Origin: Seohaeicola_A nanhaiensis
GTDB lineage: Bacteria; Pseudomonadota; Alphaproteobacteria; Rhodobacterales; Rhodobacteraceae
Direction: 5' to 3'
Assembly (NCBI RefSeq): GCF_042654245.1
Contig: NZ_JBHSGI010000023.1
Location: 1-33,465, forward strand
DNA: 33,465 nucleotides
Below, in pieces: positions 1 through 9,075 of the stretch. The notes below the pieces were generated by a model that worked only from the letters and a program-made list of their open reading frames with translations, had not been told where the DNA came from and made no database searches. Numbering within the stretch: the first letter of the stretch is position 1; the number at the start of each line of letters is the position of its first letter. Both the position numbers and the translations under genes were made by a program.

Positions 1-64
1 CAGGATGAATCACAGATCAGCCCTCAAGGGAATCCATTCCGATTCAGGTTTTGCGTCGGACGCT

Positions 65-1117
65 TTAATTTGGCCTTTGCCAAGCGTTCGTGTGTATGGC
101 CGCTCCGCCTGCCAAGTGGCGACGCAGACCGCTCAGCGCCTGCTCCAGATCAAGGTGGTCAACAATCGAATTGGCCCCTGCCTGTCGCGCATCGCCGAAC
201 CGCATTGCATCAAGTGTCACCAATATCATCGCAGCCGTCAAATCAGCCTGATCGCCACCTTCGAACAGGTTCGCGGCAATCTCTTTGCCGTCGCGATCGA
301 ACGCAACCGCCGCGATCCGTGTTCTAAATTGCCCGAATTGCGGCAGCCACTCTGAAAGCTTTGTCAATCGCCGGGAATGCTCTGACATCCAGCGTCCGAG
401 CCAAAGCCGTTGTGCCACTGCAAACAGGCGTGTGACAAATGGCGGATCGACGGCCAGGTAATGGTGAACACGGACTTCGCGTCCGCCAGGATGAATTCCC
501 TCATCGGGAAACGCCACATCGAGCGCCAGTCTCGGCGCCTCGTTCTGTGCGAAACTAAACCACCAGGGGTGCGTGCCAGGAAATACAGACCGGCCCGTCA
601 CCGGGTCGTCATAAGGCTGTCCAAGCGTCCGAAAGAACCACTCAGACGCTGCCTTCCCGTAGTGACGGCCCATGCCAAGCTCGACTCCGATACGCAGCGT
701 CTCTACCCGTTTGTCGCTTGCCAGAGCTGCCGCCATCAATGTGCTGAGACCCGGAGCAGTTCCAACACCCGTCACAAGACACCCGTTTGTCCCGTCCGCC
801 GCCCGGATCAGGGCGTGGACATAGCTCGGCGTCGCCGATGTATCGAGCACCGTACCGCCTCTTGCGAGAATTTCAGCGACCAGCCCCGGCGGTGTCGCTT
901 CGGTCAGATTTACGACCATGGCGTCGTCGGGAAGTGAATGGGCCGCGTCGGGGCGCGCCACGTCGAGGGCTGTGTAAACCACGTTTTCATGCGCCGTTTC
1001 AACCGCACGGTTTCGCCTGGAAACCGCCCAAACCTTCCATTCCTGATGGTCGGAAAGGAGGCGAACAAGCCGCGACCCGACATCACCGGATCCTCCGAGG
1101 ATCACCAGATTGCTCAC
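65..1117 (-). CDS. Saccharopine dehydrogenase-like NAD(P)-binding oxidoreductase
   Basis: The product (about 350 aa) opens with a Rossmann motif LVILGGSGDVGSR at its N-terminus, followed by a pattern typical of saccharopine dehydrogenase-like proteins: a short NAD-binding half and a longer C-terminal half without recognisable catalytic motifs. The substrate cannot be told from sequence. The frame can be extended to a TTG at 1156, but a GTG at 1117 has an AGAGG sequence at good spacing and places the Rossmann strand right at the N-terminus, so I prefer it. It is the last gene of the minus-strand series, separated by about 180 bp from the membrane methyltransferase upstream, and none of the shared ECF-type promoters precedes it. 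Family assignment is fairly secure; function is not. Confidence 0.75.
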   Translation of the reverse strand: MSNLVILGGSGDVGSRLVRLLSDHQEWKVWAVSRRNRAVETAHENVVYTALDVARPDAAHSLPDDAMVVNLTEATPPGLVAEILARGGTVLDTSATPSYVHALIRAADGTNGCLVTGVGTAPGLSTLMAAALASDKRVETLRIGVELGMGRHYGKAASEWFFRTLGQPYDDPVTGRSVFPGTHPWWFSFAQNEAPRLALDVAFPDEGIHPGGREVRVHHYLAVDPPFVTRLFAVAQRLWLGRWMSEHSRRLTKLSEWLPQFGQFRTRIAAVAFDRDGKEIAANLFEGGDQADLTAAMILVTLDAMRFGDARQAGANSIVDHLDLEQALSGLRRHLAGGAAIHTNAWQRPN

Positions 1118-1297
1118 TCCGTTCACCCTCTTGGTCTCGGCGCTTCTAAATCGCAAATCCGTCTTGCATTTCCGATATCAAACTCAATCTTCGATCAATT
1201 CGCAGGCGAGCGCTCGATCGTCGGCAAAAACTGACGCCGCTCCGGTTTCCCGATAGCCAGCTTGCGCTCTGCAAAAAACGGAACAGAACGCTTGCGT

Positions 1298-1948
1298 TCA
1301 TTGCGCGGCAACTTCCCGGAATCGAGGCAGAAACGCCGGAACATTCTCTGCATATCTCTCCCATGCCTCGCCAAACCGGGCCCGACTGTCGGCCTCCTCG
1401 CTCTTGGCAAGTCGCGCATACATCCAGACCAGAACCGGGAACATTGCAAGCGTGAGGATTGTCGGCCATTGCACGAGGAACCCTGCCATGATGAGAACGA
1501 ACCCCACATATTGCGGATGCCGTATCCGGGCGTAGGGACCCGTGACCGCCAGTCGCCCGGCCCGCTGTGCTGCCCAGAGATGGTGCCAGGCCACCGAGAT
1601 CAGCCAGAAGCCCCCACCGATGAATGCAAAGCTGAGGAAATGGAACGGCCCGAAATGCGGGTTCGCTTCCCAGCCGAACATCATTTCCAGAAGGTGCCCG
1701 CTGTCATGGGCGAACCAGTCAATCCCCGGCCAGTTGGATTGGAGCCAACCCGACAGGAAAAAGATCGTCAGCGGAAACCCGTACATCTCGACAAAAAGTG
1801 CCACGATGAAAGCACTGAATGCGCCGAAGCTGCGCCAGTCACGCGATGTCTGTGGCTTGAAGAAACTGAACGCGAACAGAATGAAGACCGCCGAATTGAT
1901 GAACACGAGCAGCCAAAGCCCGTATGACGATCCCGGGTCGCTCGTCAT
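1298..1948 (-). CDS. Isoprenylcysteine carboxyl methyltransferase-like membrane protein
   Basis: This 216-aa protein has about five hydrophobic segments and, in the C-terminal half, the ICMT/PEMT signature: GPYARIRHPQYVG followed by an Arg/Glu-containing tail (EEADSRARFGEAWERYAENVPAFLP). In this family the C-terminal region binds S-adenosylmethionine at the membrane. Bacterial members are not true prenylcysteine methyltransferases, and their substrates (phospholipids, small alcohols, others) are mostly unknown. Its start overlaps the stop of the upstream DUF2933 gene by ATGA, so the two are translationally coupled. Pairing with a His-rich DUF2933 protein is often seen near metal-resistance genes. 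The family call is good; the substrate is unknown. Confidence 0.8.
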   Translation of the reverse strand: MTSDPGSSYGLWLLVFINSAVFILFAFSFFKPQTSRDWRSFGAFSAFIVALFVEMYGFPLTIFFLSGWLQSNWPGIDWFAHDSGHLLEMMFGWEANPHFGPFHFLSFAFIGGGFWLISVAWHHLWAAQRAGRLAVTGPYARIRHPQYVGFVLIMAGFLVQWPTILTLAMFPVLVWMYARLAKSEEADSRARFGEAWERYAENVPAFLPRFREVAAQ

Positions 1949-2211
1949 TTGTCATCACCCGATCCGCGGCCGCCATGTCCGCCGTGGCCACCATGACCGC
2001 CATGCATGAAGAAATGCATGCCAACACAAAGCAGCAAAGGGAGCCAGATCAGCAACCCGCTGCCCAGAATGTGCACCCGATGCTCGTAACCCAGCAGTAG
2101 TCCACCAAGGATGAGCGCAAAGATCAGGTAGATGCCCGCGCGTGATTTCCAGAACGAGGGCGGCCTCGGCGGATTGTCATTATCCAAATGTTTTTCGTGA
2201 TGTCTTGTCAT
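1945..2211 (-). CDS. DUF2933-type small membrane protein with His/Gly tail
   Basis: An 88-aa protein with a charged, His-containing N-terminus, two closely spaced hydrophobic segments (about residues 26-42 and 47-64) and a C-terminal tail made of HGG repeats from residue 66 on. This layout fits the DUF2933 family, short membrane proteins often found beside copper or heavy-metal efflux genes. The His-rich tail probably binds metal ions, but that is inference. It overlaps the next gene by four bases. It starts 107 bp after the phosphoketolase stop on the same strand, so it may be the tail of that operon by read-through; I see no clear terminator or promoter in the gap. Confidence 0.75.
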   Translation of the reverse strand: MTRHHEKHLDNDNPPRPPSFWKSRAGIYLIFALILGGLLLGYEHRVHILGSGLLIWLPLLLCVGMHFFMHGGHGGHGGHGGRGSGDDK

Positions 2212-2318
2212 AACACATTCCCGTAGTCAGTTGTGGATCGAGGGGACATGAAACCAGCCCCCACGCGTCGGAGCCATTCGCGCAGTTTCTGCAAGGTTAT
2301 GGCCAGTCTTTTTTCGCG

Positions 2319-4799
2319 TCATACGTCATGTCCCTTGAAAAGAACTCCTGCGGGCGCGCGACGTCCCTGAACCGCATCGAATTCGGCTTCTGTCAGAAAA
2401 TCAAGCGCCCGCCGCCCCGTGACATCCGCCGCAGCCGCAAGAACATGCGCCCAGGTTGATCGGTTGGCGAACAGCATTCCGTCTGCATCGAGTGTGCCAC
2501 CGCGACCGCAGAACCCGAGGAATCTCGACTTCCGCGATCCGGTATCGAGGCGGCGGAGGAGACCGCCGAGCGGCTCCGGCCTGGTATGCGAGACAAAGAC
2601 CCGGGCGCCTGCCGTTTCGGGAAAGAACATTTCGAGCGTCGCGTCGGAGGCGGTCATCTTCGCCTCATGATCGTCGCGGGGGCTGCGGAACCGTCCCGGC
2701 TCGACCATCACGATGACACGGTGCCGCACGCTCTTTTCTTTCAGGCGATCCGACGCCGTGAGAGTTTCGGCCAGTTGGTAGGCGCCGACGGCGACCAGGA
2801 TCAATTCCGGGTCATCGCCACCGACATCGCGCAGGCAGACCGCGCCGTCGGCCAGCACCCGTTGCGCCAGTTCGGGAGATAGCACGTCTGGAACTTCGCG
2901 CTTGGGAACCACCATCGTCCAGATCGCCCCGTGTGATCGAAAGACATCCCGCAGGCATGCGACGGCACTGTTCCAGTCCACAGGAAACACGACGCGAGAG
3001 AGATCGGACATTTCCGCCCACATCGTTTCGGCGGCGGTCGTGTCCTGATGCGACAGCTCGTTCTTGCCATTTTCCCACGTATGCGAGGTGAGGACAACCG
3101 GCAGGCCAAGCCAATAGGGTTGGCGACCTGCGGCGATCAATTGCCGCGTGAAGATCAAATCCTGGCGCAAAGCGCCAAGCATTTTCGTGGCGAAGGCTTC
3201 GTAGGAGACTGCCAGATTGAGACCGCTCTTGTTTCCCAGAACGGCGCATATGACGGCTTCTTCGTTAAGGGCTGTTATCACGCCACCGGTCTCGGATTCC
3301 GGCATCCCGGGCTCGGGGGCGGTCACACGATGCTTCAGCAGATCTAGGGTCGCGTTCATCCTGTTGCTGCGCATTTCATCAGGGTTGCCGACGCGGGCGC
3401 GCAGGCCGGGATTGGCGAGGACAAGCGCTTCGAAGTATTGGTCGAGACCTTCCATCGGCGAGACGTTTCTGCGACCCTCAGAGGCGTGCCACGGCGGTTC
3501 GGGCAGGCTGGGCGTCACCGCCGGGCGCGAGATCAGGGGATGGGCCCGCTCCTTGGGACGTCCCGAGGCGTCATGGTTGTTGAGCGCAAGCACCGCATCC
3601 GACAGGTCTTTTGGCGGCACCCAGAGGTTCGCGGCACCTTCGTTGAAGTCACGGCGGGCGGCCGCGTCGGTTCGCGGATTGCCCTCGAGCGGCAGGTTAT
3701 GCGCACGGTTCGTGCCGGCGCCGGGAAATCCGATACCTTTGACCGTCTCCGCGATGCCGTAGTGTAGACGGATCGCAGGTGCTTCGTCCTTTTCCCGAAC
3801 GGCCAGGGCTTCGGCGGCGAGACGTTCCTCGATCTCAAAGATCGCCCAAGCGAAGGCTGCCGGATCGCGCCCGTCCAGATCGATCGGATCGAAACCGTTC
3901 AGCCGCAGGTGCCGACGGAACCAGTCCACGCCGCCGGATTGCGCCATTGTCGTGCGCTGGTCGATCCGTCGACCGTTCGCGATCATGATCGGGGCGACCG
4001 GCCCGGTGTCTTTCGAACGCCACCAGCGCGGTGCCCAGTCGCTTCCGCGCTGTTCTTCGAAAGCACCGTCACTCATGAACGCCACAAGATGTTCACCGGG
4101 CTGAGGCATGTGCCCGTAGAGCAGTCCGGCAAAGCCGAGATAGCCGCCTTCGATGAGACCGCCGGCGGTATGCGCGTTCACATGGCTGCCGAGCGCAGAT
4201 GCGGGGCGTCCCTCTGCGGTGATCTCGTAGGAATAGAAATCCCGAACGAAGCGCGTCAGGCCGGGATCGGAAAACGAGTATCGGTTCTCCTGTTCGGACG
4301 ACATGTTGTTGACGATGAGGTTCACCGCGTCGATCGCGGCAACGCAATGCCCCTGTCCCATCAGCCAGGATCGTGTCATGCCGCCAAGCGCGTTTGCAGC
4401 CAGATAGCCGACATAGGCTGGAACCATGTTGAGCGACCCGCCGGTATGACCATCGGGACCGGCTTTGAAATCCTCGGCGTCAAGCGGTGTCCCGTCCGTG
4501 CGCACGTTTCGCGCATAGGTCATATGCACCACGAGCCACATTGCCGCCTTCGTGATGCGATCTGCTGCGGCGAGGATACGCCAGGCTTCGGCCCTGTCGC
4601 GCACTCGCCCGCGACGCTCGAGAATATCGACCATGTCGTGGACCCGCACCTGTGTCAGGTCGTCATGGGCCGCAAGACCCGCGCCAAGCACCCAATCCGC
4701 AAAGGCCGGTTCGTTGCCACGATAGAGAGCGGCCCGATCCCTTGTCCGCACTTGCCCGGCGGCCGGCGTCTCCAAGTGCCTGTTGTGGTTTTCGGACAT
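2319..4799 (-). CDS. Phosphoketolase family protein (XFP-like, divergent ThDP motif)
   Basis: The 826-aa product aligns along its whole length with xylulose-5-phosphate/fructose-6-phosphate phosphoketolases, which split the sugar phosphate with inorganic phosphate into acetyl phosphate and a triose or tetrose phosphate using thiamine diphosphate. Family His sites look conserved: GHTGGS (117-122), GQGH (148-151) and GSHVNAH (204-210); the C-terminal half keeps HTWENGKNELSHQD. However, the ThDP/Mg-binding stretch normally reading GDGEAETGP is SDGAFEEQRG here (243 on), with the metal-ligand Asn probably in ANGRRID (274-280). It is thus a divergent branch; some relatives are annotated as xylulose-5-phosphate 3-epimerase, so activity is uncertain. 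It is the last gene of the RNase/AMP phosphorylase/PRPP synthetase operon, 18 bp after the prs-like gene. Confidence 0.85.
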   Translation of the reverse strand: MSENHNRHLETPAAGQVRTRDRAALYRGNEPAFADWVLGAGLAAHDDLTQVRVHDMVDILERRGRVRDRAEAWRILAAADRITKAAMWLVVHMTYARNVRTDGTPLDAEDFKAGPDGHTGGSLNMVPAYVGYLAANALGGMTRSWLMGQGHCVAAIDAVNLIVNNMSSEQENRYSFSDPGLTRFVRDFYSYEITAEGRPASALGSHVNAHTAGGLIEGGYLGFAGLLYGHMPQPGEHLVAFMSDGAFEEQRGSDWAPRWWRSKDTGPVAPIMIANGRRIDQRTTMAQSGGVDWFRRHLRLNGFDPIDLDGRDPAAFAWAIFEIEERLAAEALAVREKDEAPAIRLHYGIAETVKGIGFPGAGTNRAHNLPLEGNPRTDAAARRDFNEGAANLWVPPKDLSDAVLALNNHDASGRPKERAHPLISRPAVTPSLPEPPWHASEGRRNVSPMEGLDQYFEALVLANPGLRARVGNPDEMRSNRMNATLDLLKHRVTAPEPGMPESETGGVITALNEEAVICAVLGNKSGLNLAVSYEAFATKMLGALRQDLIFTRQLIAAGRQPYWLGLPVVLTSHTWENGKNELSHQDTTAAETMWAEMSDLSRVVFPVDWNSAVACLRDVFRSHGAIWTMVVPKREVPDVLSPELAQRVLADGAVCLRDVGGDDPELILVAVGAYQLAETLTASDRLKEKSVRHRVIVMVEPGRFRSPRDDHEAKMTASDATLEMFFPETAGARVFVSHTRPEPLGGLLRRLDTGSRKSRFLGFCGRGGTLDADGMLFANRSTWAHVLAAAADVTGRRALDFLTEAEFDAVQGRRAPAGVLFKGHDV

Positions 4800-4817
4800 C
4801 CTGATTTCCCTGCTTCT

Positions 4818-5720
4818 CTAGTCGATGCTTGTGCCCGCTCGCACCCCAAGCGACCCGAATGCTTCAGCCAGAACGTCGGCGATTCCGATCGCATTCGATG
4901 GATGCGGTATGGTGTCGGTGGTGATGATCCTTGCGGCACCGGCTGCCAGAATGTCATCATGTGCGGAACCGGCGAAAACCGCGTGGATCACGAGGCACAC
5001 CGGCGCGCGGCTGCCCGCCGCAACGAGCCGTTCAATGGTGCGCACCAAGGTCCGTCCCGAAGAGGCGATATCGTCCAGGATCACGGGCGTGCCATCGCGC
5101 AACACGGCACTTTCCGGCACGCTGACCTCGACCTGACGGTCGCCGGTCCGGACCTTGCGCAGCACTTCATAGGGCCGTCCGGCCAGCCGGGCCACCTCGG
5201 CCACCCATTGCTGGCTTTCGCTATCGGGGCCCAAAAGAACAGCGTCGGGCAGGTTAGTCTTGATCCAGTTTGCAAGCAGTGGGGCGGAAACGGCGCGCAC
5301 CGCTGGGATCGGGAAAACCTCCTCCAGCCGAGCGATCCGGTGCAGATGCGGATCGACCGTCACCAGCCAGTCGAAACTTTCACCCAGGAAGTGCGCGAAA
5401 AGCCGCGCGCTGACCGCCTGCCCAGCCTCGAAACGGCTGTCCTGCCGCATGTAACCGAGATAGGGTGCGATCAATCCGACGCGGCGCGCGCCCATCTCGC
5501 GGGCCGTCGCCGCGGCGAAGCGCAACGGCAGCGCATGATGGTCTGGATTGCGTAATGTCGCCAGGAGCGCCACGTCGGCCCCGTCCAGATCGCCCGGCAA
5601 GGTCATCAGGCTTTCGCCATCGGGGAAATGGTGCCAGTCGAGCGTGCGCAATTCCGCCCCCATCGCGAGTGCCAGAGTTTCGGTCAGTAGCTTCATTTCG
5701 GGAAACGGTATGAGGATCAT
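4818..5720 (-). CDS. prs: Ribose-phosphate pyrophosphokinase (PRPP synthetase), class III-like
   Basis: A 300-aa protein with the expected PRPP synthetase landmarks: FPDGE (32-36), YMRQD in the flexible catalytic region (90-94), TVDPHLH metal-binding segment (121-127) and the PRPP loop ILDDIASSGRTL (214-225). The loop reads DDIASSGRT rather than the bacterial class I DDMIDTAGT and is closer to archaeal class III enzymes (DDIISTGGT type), as is the short length. The known reaction is ribose 5-phosphate + ATP to PRPP + AMP, and it is reversible. The start overlaps the stop of the AMP phosphorylase gene (ATGA). Placed between AMP phosphorylase and a phosphoketolase it is probably catabolic, perhaps moving phosphate between ribose 1,5-bisphosphate, PRPP and ribose 5-phosphate. 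That role is inference. Confidence 0.88.
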   Translation of the reverse strand: MILIPFPEMKLLTETLALAMGAELRTLDWHHFPDGESLMTLPGDLDGADVALLATLRNPDHHALPLRFAAATAREMGARRVGLIAPYLGYMRQDSRFEAGQAVSARLFAHFLGESFDWLVTVDPHLHRIARLEEVFPIPAVRAVSAPLLANWIKTNLPDAVLLGPDSESQQWVAEVARLAGRPYEVLRKVRTGDRQVEVSVPESAVLRDGTPVILDDIASSGRTLVRTIERLVAAGSRAPVCLVIHAVFAGSAHDDILAAGAARIITTDTIPHPSNAIGIADVLAEAFGSLGVRAGTSID

Positions 5721-7225
5721 GGGCCCTCCTCGGACAGCGTGAGAACCCCGGTTTGGGATTCGGCATAGGCCAGGGCATAGGCCAGTTCGCCCGCTGTCTC
5801 GGCATGGAGTTCATAGAGCGGCTGGCCCTCGTCCACCCGGTCGCCCAACCGCACCAGCAAGCGAATGCCTGCGCATTTCTGACGCGGCGCGCCTGCCAGC
5901 TTGGCGATGCGGGCGATCCGGCGGTTATCCACGGATGTCAAAAGGCCCGCGTGGGGGGCGTGTATCTCGATCCGCTGCGCCGCCGTTCCGGGTTCCCGGA
6001 ACCCGCCCTGCGCCTCACAGATCGCCATGAACCTGGCCTCAGCCGCGCCGCTATCCAGCAGAGCCCGGGCCCGGTCTCGTCCCTGCCCCGCCACGCCGTC
6101 GGGAGCGAGGTCCAGAAGATGCCCGGCCAGATCCAGCGCCCTTTCGCGCAGGTCCGCAGGCGCATCGGGCGCGCGTCGCAGGACCGCCAGCACGTCGATG
6201 GCTTCCAGCGTCGGGCCGATGCCGCGCCCGACCGGAGCGATGCCGTCGCTGATATGCAGCGCCAGGTTCAGACCCAACGCATTGCTGACCGCTGACACAC
6301 GGACGCCGAGTGCCTCGGCAGCCTTCTCAGAGCGCACCTTGGCCGTGGGTCCGACCGGCATGTCGATCAGGACATGCGTGGCACCCGCCGCGGCCTTCTT
6401 CGACAGTACGCTTGCCACCAACTGACCGGTCGAGTCGAAATCAAGCGGGCGTTCGACACGAATGAAATGATCGTCGGCGGGGCTGAGGGCGAGCCCGCCA
6501 CCCCAGACGATGCACCCGCCTTCTGCTTCGACTACCCTGCGCAGCGCGGCGGCGTCGAGCGCAACGGGTGCCATGGCCTCCATCGTGTCGGCCGTCCCTG
6601 CCGGCGACGTGATCGCACGGCTGGACGTCTTGGGAATCAGGTGCCCCGCTGCGGCGATGATAGCAACCACGATCGGCGTCGTTCGATTGCCCGGCAAACC
6701 GCCGACGCAATGCTTGTCGAGAATGGTCCGCCCTCCCCAGTCGAGCGTCTGCCCGGCGCCCTGCATGGCGCGGGTCAGTGCCACGGTCTCGGGCTCATCC
6801 AGCCGCTCACCCGCACAGGCGGTGACGAAAGCGGCAAGCTCGAGATCGGACAGCCGGCTGTCGAGCGTGTCGCTCACGATTGCCGCGAACCCAGCCTGAT
6901 CCAGCCTGTCGCCATAGGCTTTCGACCGGATCATCGACGCGGAAACGGGCGGTTCGGGATGAGAAAACGCTCCCTTGTCCCCTGCTCGCGCACCAAGCGC
7001 CGCCCAAGCCGAGGCGGACAGCGCCGCCTGATCCACGCCAAGCCACGCTCCGCGGCCAACGACATTCAGGGTTGCGATGATCCAACGGTCCTCCAGGTCG
7101 ATCCGCACACGGGTCTGGGCCGCGAACCCCTCGGAGCGACAGATGTGGCAGTCTTCGTTCATATAGACGACCGGTTGCCGGTAGGTGTCGATCCCGGCGG
7201 GGACAAGAGCAAGCGTATCGGTCAT
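5717..7225 (-). CDS. AMP phosphorylase / thymidine phosphorylase family protein
   Basis: The 502-aa protein belongs to the pyrimidine nucleoside phosphorylase superfamily but has the longer architecture and motifs of archaeal AMP phosphorylases: an extra N-terminal domain of about 90 residues, DKHCVGGLPGNR (170-181) for phosphate, and KTSSRAITSPAGTADTME (199-216). The archaeal enzymes phosphorolyse NMPs (AMP, CMP, UMP) to base plus ribose 1,5-bisphosphate, which there feeds an isomerase and type III RuBisCO. Neither of those genes is in this window. It overlaps both neighbours by ATGA, downstream of an RNase and upstream of a PRPP synthetase, which fits breakdown of RNA-derived nucleotides. 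NMP use rather than thymidine is inferred from the motifs. Confidence 0.87.
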   Translation of the reverse strand: MTDTLALVPAGIDTYRQPVVYMNEDCHICRSEGFAAQTRVRIDLEDRWIIATLNVVGRGAWLGVDQAALSASAWAALGARAGDKGAFSHPEPPVSASMIRSKAYGDRLDQAGFAAIVSDTLDSRLSDLELAAFVTACAGERLDEPETVALTRAMQGAGQTLDWGGRTILDKHCVGGLPGNRTTPIVVAIIAAAGHLIPKTSSRAITSPAGTADTMEAMAPVALDAAALRRVVEAEGGCIVWGGGLALSPADDHFIRVERPLDFDSTGQLVASVLSKKAAAGATHVLIDMPVGPTAKVRSEKAAEALGVRVSAVSNALGLNLALHISDGIAPVGRGIGPTLEAIDVLAVLRRAPDAPADLRERALDLAGHLLDLAPDGVAGQGRDRARALLDSGAAEARFMAICEAQGGFREPGTAAQRIEIHAPHAGLLTSVDNRRIARIAKLAGAPRQKCAGIRLLVRLGDRVDEGQPLYELHAETAGELAYALAYAESQTGVLTLSEEGP

Positions 7226-8604
7226 CGCGGCCGGTCCAGATAGACGGATTCGAGGTGCTCCGGGACGCGCACGGATCGTCCAAGCTCGTGTTTGACGCGA
7301 AATCTCAGGGTGTCCGCAGCCGAAGGTTCCCCGTGGGTCAGATAGGTCATCGTGGGTGCGGGACCGGCGGACATCCAGCGCAGGATTTCGTCGGCATCGG
7401 CATGCCCGGAAAAGGACTGGAGCTGAACCACTTCGGCCTCGATCGGGAACTCTCGTCCGAACATGCGCAAGGTTCGCGCGCCATCGGCCAGCACCGCGCC
7501 ACGTGTTCCGCCGGCCTGAAAGCCGGACAGCAGGATCGTGTTCCGCCTGTCGCCGCCAAAGCTTGCCAGATGGTGCAGGATGCGCCCGCCGGTCAGCATT
7601 CCGCTGGCGGAGACGATGATCATCGGGCCCTGGCGCGTGTTCAGATCCTTCGATTGCTCGACCGTGTTGACGCGCTTGGCAATCTCGAACATCGCGACGC
7701 AGTCTTCGCGGCTGACGTGATGCTCTGCGTGGTGGCGGTGATAGATATCGGTCGCATCCACGGCCATCGGGCTGTTGAGGAACACCGGTACATAGGGAAT
7801 GTCCCCCCGCGCCATGAGCCGCGCGATATGCAGCATCACCCCCTGCGCCCGTCCGACCGCAAATGACGGGATCAGTACCGTGCCGCCACGGGCAAACGTG
7901 CGCTTCAGGACTGGGGCCAGTTCGGCCTCGGGGTCGGTATCGGGATGGGAGCGATTGCCGTAGGTGGATTCGCAGACCAGCACATCGGCTCCACCGAACG
8001 GTTTCGGCGGCCGCATCAGCGGATCGGGATCATGGCCCAGATCGCCGCTGAAATGGACGACCCTGTCGCCGATCTCGAAACGGATCTGGGCGGCGCCCAG
8101 AAGGTGCCCGGCCGGGATGAAACGGGCGGCGACCCCGTCGCCGAGGTCGATCCTCTGATCGAAGCCATGCGGCCGAAGGCGTTCCAGCGCCGCCTCTGCA
8201 TCCTTGAGCGTATAGAGCGGTTTGGGGTTCTTGTGTTTGGAAAACCCCCTCCGGGCGGCAAAGCGCGCCTCTTCTTCCTGAATGTGTCCGCTGTCGGGCA
8301 GGATAAGCCCGCAAAGGTCTGCTGTCGCCTCGGTGCAGTGGACCCGGCCGCCGAACCCCGCCCGGATCAGCGCCGGCAGGTATCCCGAATGGTCGAGATG
8401 TGCATGTGTGAGCAGCACAGTGTCGATCGTGTTCGGACGCACGGGAAACGTTTTGCGGTTGCGTTCTCGCAGGTTCTTGAACCCCTGGAACAGGCCGCAA
8501 TCCACGAGAATGCGCCGTCCCATGGCCTCGATCAGATAACGCGATCCCGTCACGGTCCCGGCGGCACCCAGAAAGCGTAGTTTCGGACGTGTGATTTGTG
8601 TCAT
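7222..8604 (-). CDS. Metallo-beta-lactamase/beta-CASP ribonuclease
   Basis: A 460-aa beta-CASP protein (YSH1/CPSF-73-like). The metallo-beta-lactamase domain has the dinuclear zinc motif HAHLDH (67-72), further ligands in the HFSGDLGHD segment and a C-terminal SGHADADE segment; the beta-CASP insertion and the RNA-specificity region (VSASGMLTGGR, then the LSGFQAGGTRG region) follow in the usual order. Members are endo- and/or 5'-3' exoribonucleases releasing nucleoside monophosphates. The stop overlaps the AMP phosphorylase start by ATGA, and the start lies 2 bp after the upstream membrane protein, so all are co-transcribed. In this setting the enzyme plausibly supplies NMPs for phosphorolysis, though a general RNA-processing role cannot be excluded. 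Confidence 0.88.
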   Translation of the reverse strand: MTQITRPKLRFLGAAGTVTGSRYLIEAMGRRILVDCGLFQGFKNLRERNRKTFPVRPNTIDTVLLTHAHLDHSGYLPALIRAGFGGRVHCTEATADLCGLILPDSGHIQEEEARFAARRGFSKHKNPKPLYTLKDAEAALERLRPHGFDQRIDLGDGVAARFIPAGHLLGAAQIRFEIGDRVVHFSGDLGHDPDPLMRPPKPFGGADVLVCESTYGNRSHPDTDPEAELAPVLKRTFARGGTVLIPSFAVGRAQGVMLHIARLMARGDIPYVPVFLNSPMAVDATDIYHRHHAEHHVSREDCVAMFEIAKRVNTVEQSKDLNTRQGPMIIVSASGMLTGGRILHHLASFGGDRRNTILLSGFQAGGTRGAVLADGARTLRMFGREFPIEAEVVQLQSFSGHADADEILRWMSAGPAPTMTYLTHGEPSAADTLRFRVKHELGRSVRVPEHLESVYLDRPR

Positions 8605-8606
8605 GC

Positions 8607-8966
8607 CTAAGTCTCCCTATTCGCGATGGCGTTGAAGAGCCCGCCGAAGATCAACGCGGCATACCAGCCATAGAGAAAGCTCTCGACCAGACCGACGATG
8701 AAGCCAAGCGGTGTCAGCCAGACGAACCCTGGCAGCAGGCCGGACCAGGTCTGGTACATCGCATAGCCGGGAAAGATCAGATCGAACGCGATGCAGACCA
8801 GATAGGTCACCGCCAGAAACAGGCTCAGCGCCCAGCCCAGCGGCACAAGTGGCAGGCGCGCGCGCCCCGTCGCGGTATCCGCGCCCATGACACATGCCCC
8901 GCACGTCATGCGCAGGGCCAGGAAAAGGATCGCCGCGACTGCGGTGAAATAGATGATAGGCATCAT
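8607..8966 (-). CDS. DUF5676-like small membrane protein
   Basis: A 119-aa protein with three hydrophobic segments: an N-terminal one (about 2-20) containing TCGAC, a central one (about 45-68, ending FPGYAMY) and a C-terminal one (about 83-112, with LGFIVGLVESFLYGWY and a final LFNAIA). The last two segments resemble DUF5676, a short membrane protein family of unknown function often found near metal-related genes; the N-terminal segment with its Cys pair is an addition. The gene has two consecutive ATG codons, so the start may be 8963. It is 2 bp upstream of the RNase gene and about 110 bp downstream of the 54-aa Cys-rich gene, in one operon. Function unknown. Confidence 0.65.
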   Translation of the reverse strand: MMPIIYFTAVAAILFLALRMTCGACVMGADTATGRARLPLVPLGWALSLFLAVTYLVCIAFDLIFPGYAMYQTWSGLLPGFVWLTPLGFIVGLVESFLYGWYAALIFGGLFNAIANRET

Positions 8967-9075
8967 GGCTTGTTCCCTCCTCGCCGCCGGTGGGACCGGT
9001 CCGCAAGAGCCTTGCTATCCGGCGCCGCCGTGCCGTGGCTCGCGCGGGACGCAGATCCCGCGCGGGGGTGTCGTG

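Noticed and set aside
3909..5555. Long plus-strand open frame (548 codons)
   Set aside because: It is antisense to the phosphoketolase and prs genes, has a Cys/His/Arg-rich composition without any domain, and arises from the high GC content. Similar antisense frames at 10640-12076, 24937-26172 and 27627-28868 were rejected for the same reason.
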